DNA of 64,000 bases from Cardiocondyla obscurior (Eukaryota > Arthropoda > Insecta > Hymenoptera > Formicidae), in the NCBI RefSeq assembly GCF_019399895.1, contig NC_091876.1, forward strand, positions 1,178,001 to 1,242,000, in the 5' to 3' direction. Shown piece after piece: positions 54,700 to 64,000 of the stretch; the first letter of the stretch is position 1, and the number at the start of each line of letters is the position of its first letter. Below the pieces are notes generated by a model that was not told the origin of the DNA, did not search any database, and was given only the letters and a program-made list of their open reading frames with translations. The translations under genes and the position numbers were made by a program.

Positions 54700-55650
54700 A
54701 TGGAACACGCAACGGAAAATTTAAATTTAGAAGACATTTTCCAGGGCGGGGTTCCTAAAGAAAGCCAACGACCGGAGATGAACTTTGAGGACGGAGCGGG
54801 ACCTTCGGGGGATCAACTCAAACTTAAAATTAAACTGAGCGGGGCTGCGAGGCGCTGCCTTAGGAAGCAGCTGCAGTAGGAGAAGGAGGGGCAGCAAATG
54901 CCTCCCCTGGACCAACTATAGTTGTTTAGGAAGGGGAGGGAGTAGTGAAACCCGGCCTAGGACGAGTAAACGGACCAGATCGGACCACACAACTCTCAGT
55001 CCCAATAACTGCCAGGGTCAGAGACCAAAGGTCAACGACCAGGAATCATATACCCAGGCAGCCAAGGGCATTGTCAGGATAGCCTTCGTATTAGAGGTCT
55101 ATCCTGACAAGAAATTGGGAGCTGAGGAGGTCGCCCAGATCAAGAGTGTGATCCGGGAAAATATCCTCTAGCTCTCAGAAGGTACGAGGGCTCCAACCTT
55201 CTCCTGATCATGGAAGAGGGAAGGAGCACTCGTCTTTGCCTACACCTACAGGGAGACCGGGGCTGGCTGAAAAGCCAGGCTTCGGTCTTCAAGTTGGATG
55301 CAGGCCCTTTGTGTGTACTGCCGGCGAAGGAGCTTTCGAAGCGCCACCGTCCGATAGTGCACGTGGAGGAACCGGGACTGTCTACCCAGGAAGCCTTGAA
55401 GCTCCTGGACAGACAGAACAAAAATCGCGGAGCCGGGGGGTGGCTCATCACCCAGGAGAGCGAGAGGAGGGATGAAACAAGCTCCCATTTTGCTTGCCTA
55501 GTGGGCGGGACATCACTCGAAACCCATAAATCTTGCGGATTCAGGCTCTTCTGTAGGACGGGTCGGGCGGATGTAAATCTGCTTGACAAAAACCGCAAGG
55601 ATGGTACTGACGAGAGGAGTAAAACAGTTGGAGAAGCTGGACCGGCTTAA
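54700..55650 (+). pseudogene. LINE ORF1 (gag-like), broken
   Basis: Starts MEHATENLNLEDIFQGG at 54700 and stops at 54877-54879, then resumes in other frames: YTQAAKGIVRIAFVLEVYPD and, at 55210-55650, EPGLSTQEALKLLDRQNKN...GFRLFCRTGRADV. It resembles the gag-like ORF1 (DUF4780 type) of insect LINEs by layout. No CCHC knuckle is evident. Confidence 0.5.
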
Positions 55651-55756
55651 AACTGGCCGGACTCGGCTTTTCAATAACTTAAATTAACTTGCATCATAGT
55701 AAAGGCGCTTCGGCGATCTTAGCCAGGAGCATGGCTATGATGTAAACAGGAATAGC

Positions 55757-57681
55757 ATTAATACAAGAGCCTTGGCTCATAAATAATGCTGTAAAAGGCT
55801 TGGGAGGATGTGGCAAATTATATTATGTCCGCTCGAGCACCAAACCTAGAACATGTATTTTGGTAAAAAGAGTTAATGCAGTTTTAGTTCCACAGGTCAG
55901 CGATGAAGACCAGACGGTGATTCGGATCGGACCTTGCAACATTAAAGGGAGGACTAAAGAAATGTACATCGGGTCAATCTATAACTTCCCGGAACCACCG
56001 CCGCAGTAAAGTGTGGGTAAACTGGTCGAAACGGCCAGGATCGAAAAATGCAAAATACTTTTTGGGTTGTGACGCAAACTCCCATCATCTAAGTTGGGCG
56101 AGCAGGAACATCAACCCGAGGGGAGAAAACCTACATAAATTCATTGTTAACTAGGAACTAATTATTCTCAACCGAGACAATAACTTCACCTTCATGGATT
56201 CAAGAAAACATAACAGTTATCGATATAACGCTCTGCAAGAAGGGTTTGGCAAGCTTGGTGAGAGACTGGAAGGTCTTAAATAAATTTTTAGAATCGGACC
56301 ACCGAAGCATACGCTACACCCTGCAAGCGGAAACGGAGACAACATGGGGAAAAAACCCAAGACAGACTAGGTAGGAAGATTACAGGACGGAGTTAACTGC
56401 CCAAGTAATCAGATTCCCAACCAGATTTTACACCAAAAACAATTTGGACGAAGCAGCACAGAGCCTTGAAGAAGTAATAACCAAGGCTTATGAAAAAAAT
56501 TGCCCGGAGAGACTAAAGAGTAGTAAGACCAGGGTCTATGGTGGAATCAAGAGCTGGGAAAGCTCAGGTCGATCACAAAACGTCTCTTTAATAAGGCAAA
56601 AAGTACTGGACGAGCTGCCCACTGAGAAAACTTTAGACAAGCCCAAAGAAAATACATCAAAGCCATCACCAAAGCCAATCGCAAAAGCTGGAGGGACTAT
56701 TGCGAAAGTATCGAAAGAACAGCAGAAGCCTCAAAACTGAGCAAAATCCTCAGCATAAATAATAAAGCGTATTTGGGCTGTATAAAGCTACTGAATGGCG
56801 ATTATACGAACAACGTGCAAAGTACATTAAAATACTTGATGGAAGTCCATTTTCCGGGTTTTCAGATAAAACAAAATAAGACAAGCTGCACAGTAAAAGC
56901 CCAGGGAAATCTACAAGCCCAGGGAATGGTCACTGGCAGCCAAGATCGTGCATCCCAAGGGGATAGAATGGGCAATAAACCCATTCGGCCTTTATAAAGC
57001 AGTAGGGCCAGACGGTATATTTCTGACCCTTTCCAAAAGGGACTGGGGGTGCTAATGGGACCACTAACAATGATACTTAGAGCTAGCATAACTCTGAGAT
57101 ATGATCCGAAAGCATGAGAAGGAACTAAAGTATTTTCATATCCAAGCCAAGGAGAAACAGGCACATTATTGCCAAAGACTATAGACCCATCAGCCTGACC
57201 TCCTTTGTACTAAAAACACTAAAAAGGTTGGTTGATAAATATCTGAAGAGAGCGCCACTGATCCAACACCCGCTGTCCCCTTGTCAATACGCTTACAGGG
57301 AGGGCAGGTCGACAGAAACGGCACTGCACCGACTAGTAGAACGGATAGAGGGTTAGCTGAAGAACAAGAGCTATCCTTTGGGGGTTTTCTTGGACATCAA
57401 GGGAGCTTTCGATAGCACCTCATACAAGGTAATACAAGATGCACTGACCAAACATGGAATATCAGTAGCACTGATTAACTGGACTCAGAGTATGCTTGCA
57501 AACAGGAGGCTGAACGTCGAGCATAGGGAAGTCTCAGTTCAAGAAACACCCACATAAGAATGTACACAGGGAGAAGTGCTTTTTCCACTGCTGTGGAGCA
57601 TTGTGGTAAACGAGCTGCTAAACAAACTAGAAACAGCGGGTGTCTTGACCTATGGTTACGTAGATGACATAGTTCTAATAA
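55757..57681 (+). pseudogene. LINE endonuclease and RT, first part
   Basis: Endonuclease landmarks: LIQEPWLIN, GGCGKLYYVRSS and YIGSIYNFPEPPP, then SDHRS-like pieces near 56297. RT landmarks: DYRPISLTSFVLKTLKRLVD, QYAYREGRSTETALH, VFLDIKGAFDSTSY and the active site YGYVDDIVLI at 57654-57680. Frames change repeatedly. The coding series breaks at 57682, where the solo LTR starts. Confidence 0.65.
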
Positions 57682-58906
57682 TGTCACGTCCCGATAAACG
57701 TAATTATTTAGTCCGTTTTTGAGTCAATTTACTTAAGAATTTTACCTGGGGCCGGACAGGGATTGCGAAATTAATTTTTAATCTTTTAAACCAAAAAGAT
57801 AAAGATTTCTATAAATCACAAAACGCGGATCTGTTTTAAGAATATTATTAAAATTTGGATAATTGATCTGGAAATCAATCGGATTTAATTTATACTTTGG
57901 TTTAATAAATTCAATAATTTGACTAAATTTCTGGATTAGGGAGAAAGGATTTTGTTTCGTTTCAAGAGTACTTTTGACTTGGTATCGGAGTCGTTTAATC
58001 TGAATTTGTTTACCGGCACGTTTCTTCATTCAAAAATTTCAAAATCTTAGTTTATTTGTTTAGCGACGGCAGCAGAAAATCTTCGGAAATCTTTCTGCGC
58101 GCGCTTCATAAAGAAGCGACCAAACCAAACGCGACTCTCTTCGTTCGCGAGGTTCTACAGAAACACCTTCAAGGAGTACCACAATAAATAATAACTAATA
58201 TCAAATTAACTCAACTTCCTTCAATTTAAAGTCCGACACCAAAATTAAATTTAATCAAAATAAAATATTGAAATTAAAATAACAATAACAATTTATTTTA
58301 AATTAAAATATTTACCTTAAATTCTAAATTAAAATATTAAATCTTTCACAATTTTCTATAGATCTTCAACTCTCGATCTCTTAAAATCTTTAGCTCAACT
58401 TCCACAGTTCTCTCGCTCAATAACTTCTCAAAACTCAATCGGAATCAATCAAACTCTTTCTGACCACGAAATGATAATCAACCGCTTTACTCGCAATGGT
58501 AACAAGAATAATCCAAATGATCAAGTGATCAAGTAATAATCGCTCGCGCTTCTTTACACGCTCTTTTATAGGATGTGGAATCCCTTGTCCCCGCTAAAGA
58601 CTTGGTTCACCACCTCTTTCAAAATCAAGGAGGAAAGGTATTTTAAAATCAATAATTAAATATAGCTAGTTAGTAACTGTTCTCCCGTCCATATTCGATC
58701 GATAAAATCATATAGCTTATTTAGCTCGGTCCCCGATGGTAACAGAAAAAAATCAATAATTTCATATAGTTATTCCAGCTCGGTCCCATCCGGTGTCAAT
58801 CACTTATTGTTGTTTTTTAAATAGAATCGGTTTTAAATTTCGTTGCATTTCAAAGTTTATTCCCACAGTTTCATAATTTAAATATTAAATTTGTCAGCAT
58901 GTGACA
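57682..58906 (-). mobile_element. Solo LTR inserted in the LINE RT
   Basis: Ends TGTCACGTCCC...CATGTGACA. Flanks are ATAA on the left (57678-57681) and ATAG on the right (58907-58910), consistent with a 4-bp duplication with one change; the RT frame (VLIAR) is continuous across it. A minus-strand TATA box (CTATAAAAG, about 58565-58573) gives the orientation. No internal retroelement sequence. Confidence 0.75.
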
Positions 58907-60475
58907 ATAGCAAGAGAGTAATTTCGACCGTTCCTTGGACAGAGACAGAGCACTCAAGATCACACAAAACTGGTGCCAGGCTAAGGAATTGACGGTTAAT
59001 CCCGAAAAGACTTCAGCCATAATATTCACCAGAAAATACAAAACGGAACTCATCAGGCCTTTAAAACTGTGGGGGCAGAAATTGAACTTTGTAACCTCAG
59101 TGAAATACCTAAGAGTTTTATTGGACACGAAGCTAAACTGGAAATTTTATCTGGAGGATAAGAGGAAGAAGTTCTACACGGCTCTTTGGGCCTGTAGAAA
59201 GGCATTAGGAATATCCTGGGGCCTGAAGCCGAGGGTGGCACTATGACCTTACAAGGCCGTGCTATTACCTGGGCTTACATATACAGCAGTGATATGGTGG
59301 CCCAGAGTGGGAAAGCTGGAGATGAAGAACCTACTGAAGAGCTTACAGGGAAGCTACCTGAGTGCTGCAGTGGGAACTCAAAAAACAACACCCACGGCGG
59401 CACTACAAGTGGCGCTGTGTATTTGCTTTCTGGATCAGCTAATCATTCACAACGCCAAACAAACGGCATATAGATTACACTGTCAAGGATAGTGGAGGGA
59501 CACTGGGATTGGCCACACGGCGCTCGGTTTCCTGAACTCTTTTCACAAATAAACAAGACAGAATTCCCAGGAAATACCAGGAAGAAAGAACTGCAGAGGT
59601 ACTCATACCTTCCAGGAGCGAATGGAGGAAAGCAGATTTCCTGAACGGATTGGGACTTGATGTTTGGTTTAAAGACGGCTCAGGAAAGGATAACCGTCAT
59701 GGGGCAGGAATTTATGGACGAGGAAACAGATCTAGCCTGCCTCTTGGAGAATACGCCACGGTTTTTCAAGCCGAGATAATAGCAATCGCCGAGTGTGCGC
59801 GAATACAAATTACTAACCAAACGAACAGCAAAAGAATATACATCTGGTCTGATAGCAGAGCAGCAATCAATGCCCTAGTAAAACAAAGCACGGAATCAAT
59901 GTGACGGTCTGGAGCTGTTTAAGAGTAATAAACAAGCTGGGGAAGACAAATAAAGTCACCCTGGTATGAATTCCTGAACACCACAGCATACATGGCAATG
60001 AGGTGGCTGACGAACTTGCCAAGCAGGAAACAGTAATGGAATCTGCAGGGCAAGAGGTGTACGTCCCCTTTGTCATGGGAAAAAGAATTATCAGGGGGCT
60101 ACTTCAGAAAAGGCACCGGGATGCCGGCAAGCAAAGCTCCTGATGGAACAACCCAAACCATAGAGAACGAAAGAATTCCTGGCAATGAGCAGACAAAAAC
60201 TAAGAGCAGGGATCGGCCTATTAACAGGACACGAAACCCTCAGGGGGCATCTGCATAACCTAGGCATAGTGGAGCATTATAAATGCAGATTATGCGAGGA
60301 AGAAAACGAGGACAGTATACACATTTTGTGTCACTGTCCAGTACTGGCGATAAAACGATATCTATTCTGGGTAAAAATGTTTACAGACACGGGACAGATC
60401 AAAGAAGCGAGGGTGAACAGTCTGATAAGCCTGGGAGATCATGCTGGGCTGAGGACAAAAATACACCCTCGATAA
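58907..60475 (+). pseudogene. LINE RT end, RNase H, Cys motif
   Basis: RT thumb (ALKITQNWCQAKELTVNPEKT, VKYLRVLLDTKLNW), then RNase H with VWFKDGSGKDNRHGAGIYG, FQAEIIAIAECARI and YIWSDSRAAINAL, and LAKQE. It ends with LRGHLHNLGIVEHYKCRLCEEEN and the Cys/His motif. At least four frame changes or stops; inactive. Confidence 0.65.
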
Positions 60476-60604
60476 AACAGTGGGGAGTCACAGAGGATTC
60501 AAAGGATCTAGGTGACCAAAAGGGACTCACGCAGTCACACCCACTAAATTTACTACTACTACTATTATATTTTTTTATATATTATATTTTTATACGTTTT
60601 ATAC

Positions 60605-60965
60605 AGGGTGTCCCGCCCCATATTGACAAACTCTCAGAGATAGATAGGTCTCGTGGATACAAATCAATAAGTCTTTTGCCGTTTTGAAAAATTCTTGATA
60701 GTTATTGAAAAAAAAATTAATTTGTCAAGCGCAAAACAGACAAGGAATCTACGCGTGAGTGAACGCGACAGAAAACGGCGCCATTCCTAGCCATTCGCCT
60801 GTCGCGCTCACTCGCCTGCAGCTTCCTTGTTGTTCTTACGTTACACATTTTAATTATTTTCTCAATAACGGTTGAGAATTGTACAAAATGGCATAGGACT
60901 TATTGACTTGTATCCACGAGACCTATCTAACTCTGAGAGTTTGTCAATATGGGGCAAGACACCCT
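60605..60965. mobile_element. MITE, 361 bp
   Basis: Terminal inverted repeats of nearly 60 bp: AGGGTGTCCCGCCCCATATT at the left mirrors AATATGGGGCAAGACACCCT at the right, and the repeats continue through the GACAAACTCTC...GGTCTCGTGGATACAA region. No coding capacity. A GC hairpin-like centre (GTGAGTGAACGCGACAG / CTGTCGCGCTCACTC) adds inner symmetry. Target duplication not resolved. Confidence 0.8.
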
Positions 60966-61123
60966 ATATATCTTAGTTTATATATTATTTGTTAAATTTT
61001 TTTTATGAATAAGTTAATTGTAGCGAGCGAAATTATGAAATGTGAAAAAGAATATGAAAGGATGTGAGAGAGGACTTGTAACCCTGCGGGAAAACAATGA
61101 AAATAAAGAACACAATTTTAATA

Positions 61124-61666
61124 TTAAAAAATTTTTTTTTTAATATATATTTGCAACTTTTCTTGACGCTGCGACCACCAATTGAATATTATAAATACAT
61201 TCTGCAAAGCGCAATGCGTAAGATGATTCCCACCTCGCACAGTATCAATAATGTCTAAAATATTTAAAGATTCGACATCTTCATAATCAGCGTCTAAGGT
61301 TTCAATGATGTGGTTTTCTCTAACATCATCGTCGAGCATATCAGCTAACCATGCATGTTTTTCATATCCCTTGACATATATAAGACGTGACACTTCATTA
61401 CCATCCGCACCTGCTACGGCCGCTGTAATTAATTGTTTTGCCATGTTGTATGGTACGGTTCCTTCTTTCCTCGACAATGTATGCTGATATTTTATTATCC
61501 AAGAAATGCATGATTTTTCAGACTGTGCTAAAAACTTCCATGACACGAGATTTTTAAAGATGTAATGAGTTAAAACAGTGCCCTTTCTTAGCACTGCAAT
61601 TTCTTTTACAATAAATCGTCGTCCAATATTAAAACCTTGAAGATCGACAAACGTTGGCACAATCAT
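61124..61666 (-). CDS. Second Polinton: nuclease-fold-like protein, paralogue
   Basis: 180 aa from ATG at 61666, clearly homologous to 14804-15355: VPTFVDLQGFNIGRRFIVKE, VLRKGTVLTHYIF, VPYNMAKQLI, IYVKGYEKHAWLADMLDDD and HCALQNVFIIFNWW. It lacks the acidic insert of the first copy but has LDADYEDVESLNILD. The open frame is intact although the flanking capsid gene is broken. The AT-rich composition differs strongly from the CpG-rich first copy, so it is an older or separate lineage. Confidence 0.75.
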   Translation of the reverse strand: MIVPTFVDLQGFNIGRRFIVKEIAVLRKGTVLTHYIFKNLVSWKFLAQSEKSCISWIIKYQHTLSRKEGTVPYNMAKQLITAAVAGADGNEVSRLIYVKGYEKHAWLADMLDDDVRENHIIETLDADYEDVESLNILDIIDTVRGGNHLTHCALQNVFIIFNWWSQRQEKLQIYIKKKIF

Positions 61667-61750
61667 GATGAACGCGAGTCCGAAACAATAATGATTCGTG
61701 TTGATAAAATTGTTTCTCTATATATAATAAAAACCGTTGACATAGCGATT

Positions 61751-62242
61751 TTATAAGACCTTGCGCACAACGTTAGACAGTTGACTGTATTCAACTATGC
61801 GATCGTGTAAAATGAGACAATATGCGGTTGTATTTGCAGGAACATTTCCTTTGTAATCAAATTCTAATCGCACATCTACAGTGGCGCTTTAGATTGACTC
61901 ATTCTGTCGAGAGCAATCAATAACAACAAATGGTCCATATGATAGAAATGCTGTTACATTGCAAAAAGCCTCATAAGAACTGATGCGATAATAAGCTTTA
62001 CGAAAACGTATATACATATTATAAAGAATAGCGTGTCTATTTTTGTCAAAACCTAAGTTCAGATCATCATATGGATAATATTCAGAGTTGAGATAAAGTT
62101 TCACAGTCGTTAATTTACAATCATCAAAAATGGTTGTTTTTTTAGACATAACGTTTTTGCGATCGGTTTGCAGAGCAAAGATAACGTATCGAGGCTTTTC
62201 AAGTTGCGTGGCAGCCTTGACGGTATTCGCGCTTTTTTTCAT
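61751..62242 (-). pseudogene. Second Polinton: major capsid protein, C-terminal fragment
   Basis: Aligns with about the last 150 residues of the capsid protein at 13133-14335 (AATQLEKPRYVIFALQTDRK, LYLNSEYYPYDDLNL, GPFVVIDCSRQNES) at roughly 60% identity by eye. A frame change near 61893 separates the end, which continues through NTTAYCLI to a stop at 61751-61753. The N-terminal ~250 residues are missing. The next gene (61666) follows after 85 bp, with no counterpart of the TQT-motif gene. Confidence 0.8.
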
Positions 62243-63088
62243 TATTTGTATATTTTATTTTGTTTTAATAATTGCTTGTTTCGTTTTTTTTTTTTTTTTT
62301 TGGCAACGGTTGTTTATTGATTTTTCCAATTTATTTACAAATTTAGTGTGTTCAGTTGGTTGACAGATGTTGATAGGGTAACATATCTAAGAGAGTTGAG
62401 ATCATTTAATTAAAAGAAAAGATATTATAACAATTTCGTGATCAGTGTGAGTTTCTTTGATTAAAAGTAATAAAGTGCAAATACGGACTGCTACCGAAAA
62501 TTATTATAATTGCTGTTAAACAGCGGAACAGGCTAATCCTGTGAAACTCTCGGGCTGCTCCCGATAAAATCTCTTGGGCTGCTCCCATTTGAGGAAGCAG
62601 GCTGCTCCTGCTGACTCTTATTTTCAAAAGAAACAAACATTACATATTGATTTTGGATTTCACAAAAAGGATTACTTGGAGTTAATTGAAATACGAATTT
62701 AATTTTAATTTATCTTCAGAACTGTAATTTATCCATCACTTTTCTTTGTATCTTTCTTGATTTGTAAGCATGCATGCGTTCATCAAAACTTTTGTAAGAA
62801 ATGTAAATTCTCAATTTCGGCTTTTTCCCTCCTCCCATGCTCGGGGAGGGTTTTTTATGCCTGTTTGTGCGTGACGGTACGCGAGGAGTGATCACGCTCG
62901 CGTCGCCTGATTGCCGGGACCACCCTGACGAGGGTGTCGCGTGATGCAGGAGATAGTCCGTGAAAAGAAAGGAAAAAATATAACCCAGATTTACAATAAT
63001 CAAAAGAAACAAACCATTTAATTATTTCATGTTGGGATATTAGTTAAATTGAAGTACACGAGGAATAAAATAATAATAATGTATGTAT
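62243..63088. other. Interval with no recognised gene
   Basis: A poly-T run at 62287-62301. Positions 62548-62612 contain a direct repeat of GGGCTGCTCCC with variants. A GC-rich stretch at 62816-62950 has CTCCCATGCTCGGGGAG (hairpin). No coding support. Confidence 0.35.
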
Positions 63089-64000
63089 TGTCACGATAAT
63101 TCTTATTAGTCTCTCCTCCCGGAGGAGAGAGTCGTGAGCAAAAAGGGACGACCGTACACGGACGAAAAATCCGTGCACCGACGTGCCACGAGGGGTAGGG
63201 AGGGAGGAGGGGTCGCGGTACCTCGGCCGTATTCCGGCGCGGGACGGCGGAATCTCGCACGAACACGATTTTTGGGCGCCAGGCACGGGCTTCGCCGTGC
63301 CGATTTTTATCTCGGACTAGTTATCCGGTCCTCGACAATTCCTACCGAATTCGAATCGCCGTCACGCGCGGGGGCTAGCCCATCCGAACGGAGAGGGGCG
63401 GGGTATAGCGCGCGGAATTCTCGGACAAACGGGAACGACGACACAAAATAAGGTGTACGCGAACACGACCATAAACAGAGGATCCGTTTATTAAGTTCAA
63501 CGGAACAAACCAATATAAAAAAAAATTAACAAAAATTAAAATAAGCGTACGAGAGCTAGATCTTCTCGCGTCGGCCCTGGATGTTGTGGTGCCGGCCACG
63601 CGCCTCCCGTACGCACGACTTGTTTTCGCGAGACCCCGCAACACAAACGAACTCTCACGGAAGATCGCCTGTCGTTCACGAAATCGCGGTAGATCTCTCT
63701 CGGCCTCGGCCGCTGTCGAGGGCTCTCCGCGCGGACACGACGTGCGAACACCCTACGACCGCTAAAATTACACAGTACGAATAACTTGGCCCGATAGTTC
63801 CCGCGGGAGCCGACCCCCCCGGCTCTTAGACGCCCGTCGACTGCCACTCTCTAACGCTACGTCTTTGCCTCACGACAACGATCCATCAAAAGAGATACTA
63901 ACGGACCCGCGTGCCCGTTTTTCGTGGCCGGGTATCGTCCAGAGCCGTGTCGGTCTTCCCGGGAGGCAGAGGGCTGTACAATATATAATAATTCCGCAAT
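63089..64000 (-). mobile_element. LTR-like relic, family copy 3, reaches window end
   Basis: The plus strand starts TGTCACGATAATTC and shares the GGGCTAGCCCATCCGAACGGAG block (about 63371) and the GGCACGGGCTTCGCCGTGCC hairpin (63282-63301) with the 34.3 and 49.3 kb copies. A minus-strand polyadenylation signal (AATAAACGG) lies at about 63484-63492. The element continues past the window. Confidence 0.45.

Larger units (their letters stand above)
54241..60580 (+). mobile_element. LOA/Jockey-like non-LTR retrotransposon, decayed
   Basis: A GC-rich 5' leader (54241-54699), ORF1 fragments (54700-55650), endonuclease (about 55757-56350), reverse transcriptase (about 56400-57681 and 58907-59240), RNase H (about 59640-60060), a terminal Cys motif CRLCEEENEDSIHILCHC, and a (TAC)n-like 3' tail at 60545-60566. 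Many stops and shifts; RT is split by a solo LTR. The RNase H plus Cys-motif order fits LOA or related clades. Confidence 0.75.

Noticed and set aside
63134..63847. Arg-rich ORFs on both strands near the window end
   Set aside because: GC-rich LTR-like repeat; no domain and no consistent start.

Overview
The window looks like repeat-dense insect genomic DNA. It has spliced genes with GT-AG introns, TATA boxes, an insect-type gene set for a Maverick/Polinton element, and Copia, Gypsy, Tc1, mariner-like and LOA/Jockey-like elements. An ant or other hymenopteran is plausible from the flavour of the elements, but the sequence alone does not prove it. I see no conserved single-copy host gene and no tRNA or rRNA.

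About 0.3-16.4 kb is one Maverick/Polinton (adintovirus-like) element that is nearly complete in gene content. The plus strand carries an acidic Cys-rich protein and a protein-primed family B DNA polymerase (spliced, 82-bp intron). A compact minus-strand cluster holds the packaging ATPase, a DUF8207-type protein and a chromodomain integrase. A plus-strand morphogenesis block follows: a PLA2/adenain-type protease gene (two frame breaks), penton-like minor capsid protein, a small ORF, double-jelly-roll major capsid protein, a small protein with two LC8-type TQT motifs, a possible nuclease-fold protein and a conserved unknown. Nearly every intergenic gap is filled with tandem repeats. At the left edge, on the minus strand, a Tudor-domain protein sits beside or inside the element. 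It is the most unusual item here, because Tudor domains belong to the piRNA machinery that silences such elements.

About 16.4-25 kb holds GC-rich minisatellites, a 1.07-kb solo LTR with an array of GC hairpins, a repeat family encoding a ~140-aa ORF, and an LTR-like family encoding a Pro/Ser/Glu-rich protein of 190-270 aa. About 25.4-32 kb is a palindromic (foldback) Tc1 derivative into which a young Copia element inserted (5-bp target duplication, nearly identical LTRs). About 32-36.5 kb is purine-rich LINE debris, a second copy of the 140-aa repeat, an LTR-like relic and a long CT tract.

About 36.5-49.5 kb is a nest: a hairpin repeat, a DDE-transposase relic, a 5'-truncated Gypsy (plus), a Gypsy with LTR, PBS, gag and pol (minus; two nonsense codons), a second Pro/Ser/Glu-rich family copy, an inverted hairpin repeat and another LTR-like relic. 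About 50.9-53.6 kb is a mariner-like transposon with ~950-bp inverted arms. About 54.2-60.6 kb is a decayed LOA/Jockey-like LINE split by a solo LTR. About 61.1-62.2 kb is a diverged fragment of a second Polinton (capsid gene end plus the nuclease-fold gene, in the same order), so at least two Polinton lineages have invaded. The window ends in a third copy of the LTR-like family.
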